From contig NW_003120421.1 in assembly GCF_000003605.2 (NCBI RefSeq), positions 142,363 to 152,964 on the forward strand: a stretch of DNA of 10,602 nt. The letters are read 5' to 3'. Position numbers and translations under genes: made by a program. The notes below the pieces were generated by a model. The model made no database searches. It worked only from the letters and a program-made list of their open reading frames with translations, and was not told where the DNA came from. The DNA comes from Saccoglossus kowalevskii (taxonomy: Eukaryota > Hemichordata > Enteropneusta > Harrimaniidae). Of this stretch, positions 7,114-10,602 are shown piece by piece; the first letter of the stretch is position 1, and every line of letters starts with the position of its first letter.

Positions 7114-7989
7114 CGACGTCCAGATCATAATATCGCCAATGGCAACGATCGTACGAATCAAGTGGTCTTTGAAAAAAGAATCCGTGGATGCTGATTTTGT
7201 GAGAATTCGGTACCCTCCTCGATATTGAAGAATAATCTAAAATACTGGTAATAGTGATTTATAATATTTTGTAATGAACATTGCTTTGACAATTATATCA
7301 ATGGTGCTCTCGTTGCCTTTTTTATTTGTCTGAACGTAATAACATTTAAAAATCATTTTTGTAGAATAATCGACAATCGGTAGTTATTTCAAGTAAGCAC
7401 AACCATATTTAAAAAAAAACATATTATTTAGTGAGATATAGATTGTATTATTGTTTTTATATGTAAAACATGTATTTTTTTATCAAGTTTAGTCAAAGTT
7501 ATTCTTGAATTGTGCCTTATTATGTTATAAATTATGAAATTTATTTCTAAGCTGTTGATATTTTCGTCGTGCTATTTCCATCATATTATGGCGTGTGATA
7601 CAAAACATTGACGTATGGTTGTTTCCGTCCAATTATACCACACGGATAGGCGGTGCTCACACAATTCTAATTTTATATTATATTGTGTGAAGTTATTAAC
7701 ATTTCAATTGATATAAGTCAGTTAACTTTTCACGAATGAATTATTTTAAAACGTTGTTTACTTTAATATTAAATCAGCAATTGAAATAATGAAACCATTT
7801 GCTGAACAAATGTGATACGTTAAATATGTGAACAACTTTATAAGTGCGGGTAATATCGTTTACGCAATAACGATCAACGTGCAAAGTGGGTGGGTATTTA
7901 TAAACAAGAAATGTATTTTTTATTTTGGTTAAAAATGGTTCAGTTTAACAATTGACCGTTTCATAAATGTATATATTTTTATTAATAAA
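7114..7989 (+). other. Probable 3' UTR, AT-rich
   Basis: Sequence after the TGA is strongly AT-rich, with many T and A runs and no credible coding frame. This is typical of an animal 3' UTR running into intergenic DNA. Two candidate poly(A) signals lie in it, ATTAAA at 7768-7773 and AATAAA at 7984-7989. The extent is inferred only from these hexamers. Confidence 0.5.
7984..7989 (+). terminator. Candidate polyadenylation signal AATAAA
   Basis: A canonical AATAAA hexamer follows T-rich sequence, with further T/TG-rich sequence (tttgtatatata) 8-20 bases downstream. It lies about 870 bases after the proposed stop. An ATTAAA variant at 7768 is an alternative. Hexamers occur by chance in AT-rich DNA, so confidence is limited. 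Confidence 0.4.
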
Positions 7990-8149
7990 AACAAATTTGT
8001 ATATATATTATTTGAATCGTATTATTCATATAAACACGCAGGCTCCAGCGAATAACTGAAGCGTCGTTGTAACATGATTCCTGATTGGACAAACTTATAC
8101 CTGTGTTTGTCATTGCGGTTAGAGCGTTCTGTGGTCTTATTTCTTTCAG

Positions 8150-8206
8150 CTGACTCAGTCCATACCACCAAACTCACTGTATTATACAGATCAGCGCCCC
8201 GTGTGA
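8150..8206 (+). other. Candidate alternative terminal exon of the mucin-like gene
   Basis: A strong acceptor (gtcttatttctttcag) precedes a short frame that, in phase 0, reads LTQSIPPNSLYYTDQRPV and stops at TGA 8204-8206. Phase 0 is exactly what the donor at 6465 provides. The peptide (paired Tyr, Pro-rich) would make a plausible tail end. Against it: the phase-1 frame is also open, no AATAAA follows within several hundred bases, and the peptide is short. Confidence 0.3.
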
Positions 8207-8782
8207 ATGCCTGATTTCAAAGCACGCTAATAGATGCCCACTGGTGTATCGACTCCTTTCTCTCATTCCAGAGCTTTTTGCTTATTCAAATTGTCGTTTA
8301 CTTCCCCTTCTGAATGAAACAAATTCTTTACAGAGCGGAAATCAGTAACAAATGTGCGGTCAACTTATGAATATTTCAAGAGTCCTTTCGCCATCAAAGC
8401 ATTAGGAGTACGAGCGCCCTCTGTAATACAACTTGAAATCTGAACAATACGCGTGAAATCGGATGAAAGGAAAGAACGCTATTAACTTACTAAAAGACGT
8501 AAAGCGATTTATCATTTTTTTTTTAAATTATTGTAATAACGTGCCATGAATTTCAATGCCACGCAATCCCTAGATGTAATAAGCAAATACAGACCCGTAC
8601 AAAACGTAATCACAGGCATGGTATATTCATGAAGTGACATATTGTGTATTTGTCACATCTACTAACAACTATTATATGTTATTCTCATATATAATCCCAC
8701 AATGATCAAATACGAGCACTGAGTAAAATATGTTGATGCCAGTCAAGTAAAAATTACCTCCCTAGCTAATGCTAAGCACAAT

Positions 8783-8809
8783 GGCAACCTATGTCATCAC
8801 CATGGTAAC
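8783..8809. promoter_or_regulatory. Possible RFX X-box-like element
   Basis: ATCACC (8796-8801), a two-base spacer and GGTAAC (8804-8809) resemble the RFX consensus GTNRCC-N0-3-RGYAAC with one mismatch (A for G at the first position). An additional half-site GGCAAC lies at 8783-8788. It is about 260 bases upstream of the predicted start site of the downstream gene. RFX sites are associated with ciliated-cell genes. The match is short and may be chance. Confidence 0.25.
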
Positions 8810-9041
8810 GTCCATCAATTTATCGTCAGCCACTCTCGCTTAAAGTTAAATTTAGCGGCCGCTAACGCCCATAGGTCAAACGGGGCCATGGTGTTTGTTA
8901 TTGGAAATCGTCATATGTTACACACGCCATGTTGTCACCGAGTGTCGGATTCATGCCTATTTGTGATTAAAAGACGTCGGCCGATGTTCCACTGTTATTG
9001 TCGGCACTAGGAATCAATTCAGCATATACGGGAGTGGCTAT

Positions 9042-9048
9042 TATATAG
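9042..9048 (+). promoter_or_regulatory. TATA box of the downstream gene
   Basis: TATATAG lies in a locally GC-containing context (gagtggctat before, tatgcatgcgcag after). A start site about 30 bases on would fall near 9072 and give a leader of about 110 nt before the ATG at 9184. A short upstream frame (ATG 9090-9092, seven codons ending TGA) would be in the leader. Confidence 0.5.
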
Positions 9049-9183
9049 TATGCATGCGCAGTGACGATTTGTGCCACCAGGAAATGTCTCGAACTGGAGC
9101 TGCGTGACACTAGGAAAGACAGATTATTCGCCCTCTGTCGTTACTCAGCGTTGGATCCATACACTGGGTTGCATATATATACA

Positions 9184-9262
9184 ATGTCTGCGCCATTTCG
9201 AGTTTGGATTGCCGTAATATTATATATATCATTGGTATCGATGCAGGTGCTTCCTTCTGCGG
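9184..9262 (+). CDS. First coding exon of a second secreted or membrane protein (signal peptide)
   Basis: ATG at 9184 (context acaATGt) opens 26 codons: MSAPFRVWIAVILYIS then LVSMQVLPSA. This is a clear signal peptide: short N-region with Arg6, a hydrophobic core of about 16 residues, and a small-residue end (PSA). It stops at a donor, GCGG|gtaagg, in phase 1, the usual phase after signal-peptide exons that feed extracellular modules. Read-through would hit a stop at about 9280 with no further domain. The product is unknown. Because it lies on the same strand and the upstream gene's own start is outside the window, it could begin a tandem paralogue, but nothing visible proves this. Confidence 0.6.
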
Positions 9263-10187
9263 GTAAGGGCGGTGTTTTATAGTCGTTTGGGCTCAGACTA
9301 CTAATTCATTTATGCATCAGTAGTCTGAGGTTTGGGTCATCATTCACTCCATGGGTACACATGGGTGTTCAAAAACGTACGGTAAATTTAACAGCCAGCA
9401 GTAGCGGAGGTGGTGGGCATTGTAATTAAGTATGAATGAAGTAGACCTGTTGATTTCACTACATCGGATGGTGCAATTCATTTTACGTTGGAATATTGTA
9501 TTTGGCGTGGTTTGCTTTGTCAATAAAAGCTGTATTGTTCAGCCGTCGACAGCTGTTACAAAGAATAGGATAAATAATTTCCCTTTTGGGTATTTCAATA
9601 CGCAAATCATCCATTAACGCGACAGTTTATTTACCGAACGCGAAAAATAATAATATAATTCGAAATTACGTAAAATTGCTTTAAGAAGTCAATGTTGCAT
9701 TCCCTCTAGTTATAATGTTTCATCCATGCTCTGACACATTTACATTTATTCCTGTTTCTGAGGCAATATGTCAATAACTTACCATATGCAATCAGTATTA
9801 ACGGTGTGTGCAATAATTAAACTGCCGACTAAAAAAAAACAATTCAGAAATCCACTGATTGGCCATCAATTTCGGTATATGTCAATGATTTGGATGACAT
9901 CACATTCAGAATTATTTTACTTTTAAATAATTTAATTGTCTCTTAGAGAATCGAATACTACGCCTATGTCTCTATGTCAACTGCTCAGTGATACCACATG
10001 GTAGAGGGGATATGGTTGTACCCATAAAACGCGCCTCGAAGACAGTGTTGTCCACACCTTTCACCAAAAGTTTTCAACGATACTTCGACGTATGCACATA
10101 TTAATAAAATACCAATCTAGCTCGAATGTGTTTTAACTTGAAGCAGTGACAATTGTTGCTATTTGAGTGACACAGCCTGGCATTTGA
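9263..10187 (+). other. Probable first intron of the downstream gene; no exon seen
   Basis: After the donor at 9263 the sequence is mostly AT-rich with no convincing exon. A 61-codon frame at 9432-9617 has no domain or splice support. It contains the hairpin with direct repeats at 9285-9336. One pyrimidine-rich AG followed by an open phase-1 frame (about 9763) was noted, but its translation looks like random sequence. Confidence 0.5.
9285..9336. repeat. Perfect 11-bp inverted repeat flanked by 7-bp direct repeats
   Basis: CTCAGACTACT at 9292-9302 and AGTAGTCTGAG at 9319-9329 are exact reverse complements around a 16-base loop that can pair a little further with mismatches. GTTTGGG directly abuts both ends (9285-9291 and 9330-9336). 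The layout is that of a 38-bp inverted-repeat insert with a 7-bp target duplication, although it is far smaller than normal transposons. Confidence 0.8.
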
Positions 10188-10361
10188 CAAAATGACCAGC
10201 GAGCTTTAAAGCCGATGTACCTGACGCGTGGATGGTATCCACATAGCCCATCCGGAGAATGTAAAGGAATTTTTCAAAAAATGAACAATAATTGGTCTTT
10301 GGTTCTTCCTCGCACAGATTTCAGTGTTAAGCTTTGTCGGCACAGTATAGATCAGTGTGTT

Positions 10362-10602
10362 AATAGGAGACTTTTTATGGCCCGAAGCATGGTATGGAAA
10401 ATAACACAAATTTTAAAGAGCCAAAAGGTTGGGAAACACCTAAATCCCCGCATACTCAGAGCCACCGCAGTCGTTGTCGCCAGATACACCAGTGAGGTCT
10501 GGTCTCTCTCGAAGAAAGCAAATAGGAAAATAGAAGCCTTTGAAATGTGGAAATGTGTCACGCAGGGGGGGGGGGGGCACAAGGCCATTGATTGGGTTCT
10601 GC
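10362..10602 (+). mobile_element. Non-LTR retrotransposon fragment (post-RT core region), truncated
   Basis: A frame open from 10188 to the window end includes NRRLFMARSMVWKI, then LKSQKVGKHL, ILRATAVVVARYTSEVWSL and KIEAFEMWKC (to 10556). LINE-type polyproteins have, after the catalytic YxDD core, a stretch of the form 'R..A...W.....L.S..(L/V).....R.L.....V...L(Y)GSE.W.L.KK...(K/R)IEAFEMWC.RR'. The match in order and spacing is strong. Here YGSE is YTSE, and the usual RR after WC is replaced as the frame runs into a run of 13 G. No upstream RT core (YxDD) is visible and a TGA lies at 10185, so it is a 5'-truncated, decaying copy, probably within the intron of the downstream gene. Confidence 0.8.
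10565..10577 (+). repeat. Homopolymer run of 13 G
   Basis: An uninterrupted G13 sits just after the recognisable retrotransposon motif, where the element's frame would continue WC.RR-type sequence. It may be a genuine slippage tract or an assembly artefact. Long G runs are prone to sequencing-length error, so the frame beyond it is unreliable. Confidence 0.9.

Larger units (their letters stand above)
7990..9040. other. Intergenic region between the two genes
   Basis: I see no supported gene on either strand. It holds a weak candidate exon (8150-8206), an AT-rich start that becomes more balanced in base composition after about 8770, a small GTGACA...TGTCAC inverted repeat (8634-8656) and an X-box-like palindrome near 8796. 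The last 250 bases probably serve as upstream promoter of the gene starting near 9072. Confidence 0.6.

Noticed and set aside
6989-7228. Plus-strand frame of 79 codons starting MNIQPINKC
   Set aside because: It overlaps the proposed last exon in another phase. The upstream donor delivers phase 0, which gives the short tail ending at 7113. The first part of the frame lies in the intron.
9432-9617. Open frame of 61 codons (MNEVDLL...)
   Set aside because: No promoter, splice signals or family resemblance; expected by chance in AT-rich DNA.
10206-10588. Two overlapping minus-strand frames near the right edge
   Set aside because: They are shadows of the plus-strand retrotransposon frame, which carries the recognisable motifs.
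1-10602. CRISPR array, tRNA, rRNA or bacterial operon features
   Set aside because: The only regular repeats are coding, in-frame 117-bp units without spacers. No cloverleaf or rRNA-like sequence was seen, and the splice-site structure shows an animal genome.

Overview
This window is animal (metazoan) genomic DNA, not bacterial. Coding sequence is broken into short exons with clean GT...AG boundaries. The introns are AT-rich and 104-577 bp long, and the domains (calcium-binding EGF, SEA, single-pass membrane anchor) belong to animal cell-surface proteins. Membrane mucins that combine Ser/Thr repeats, SEA and EGF are common in deuterostomes and other marine invertebrates. I lean towards an invertebrate deuterostome, but this is a weak inference and I cannot name a species.

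Positions 1-7113 (+ strand) hold the 3' part of one gene whose beginning lies outside the window. Eleven exons join in frame into about 1476 residues. In order they encode: an array of 39-residue Ser/Thr/Asp/Glu-rich repeats (19 units plus a partial one); a looser Thr-rich stretch; an EGF domain; a calcium-binding EGF; a SEA domain with a candidate self-cleavage site (Gly-Ser); two further EGF domains, the second split between two exons; a transmembrane helix; and a cytoplasmic tail of about 200 residues that I do not recognise. This is a membrane-tethered mucin-like receptor. The likely layout is a long glycosylated extracellular rod, a SEA module that can snap and be shed, and a substantial signalling or scaffolding tail. 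Residue numbers below count from the first complete codon, at position 3.

Positions 7114-9040 are 3' UTR and intergenic sequence, with a candidate poly(A) signal at 7984 and a possible alternative last exon at 8150. Around 9042-9262 a TATA box, a short leader and an exon encoding a signal peptide, ending in a phase-1 splice donor, look like the start of a second gene on the same strand. No further exon of it could be supported. The last 240 bases carry a decayed fragment of a non-LTR retrotransposon (the region after the reverse transcriptase catalytic core), interrupted by a run of 13 G.

The non-coding parts also contain a TTAA-bounded imperfect inverted repeat in the last intron (MITE-like) and two small perfect hairpins, each flanked by short direct repeats. 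The most notable points are the rapid turnover of the repeat array (a 234-bp duplication with only two differences, both changing amino acids), the acidic and proline-poor composition of the repeats, and the unusual tail with several possible 3' ends.
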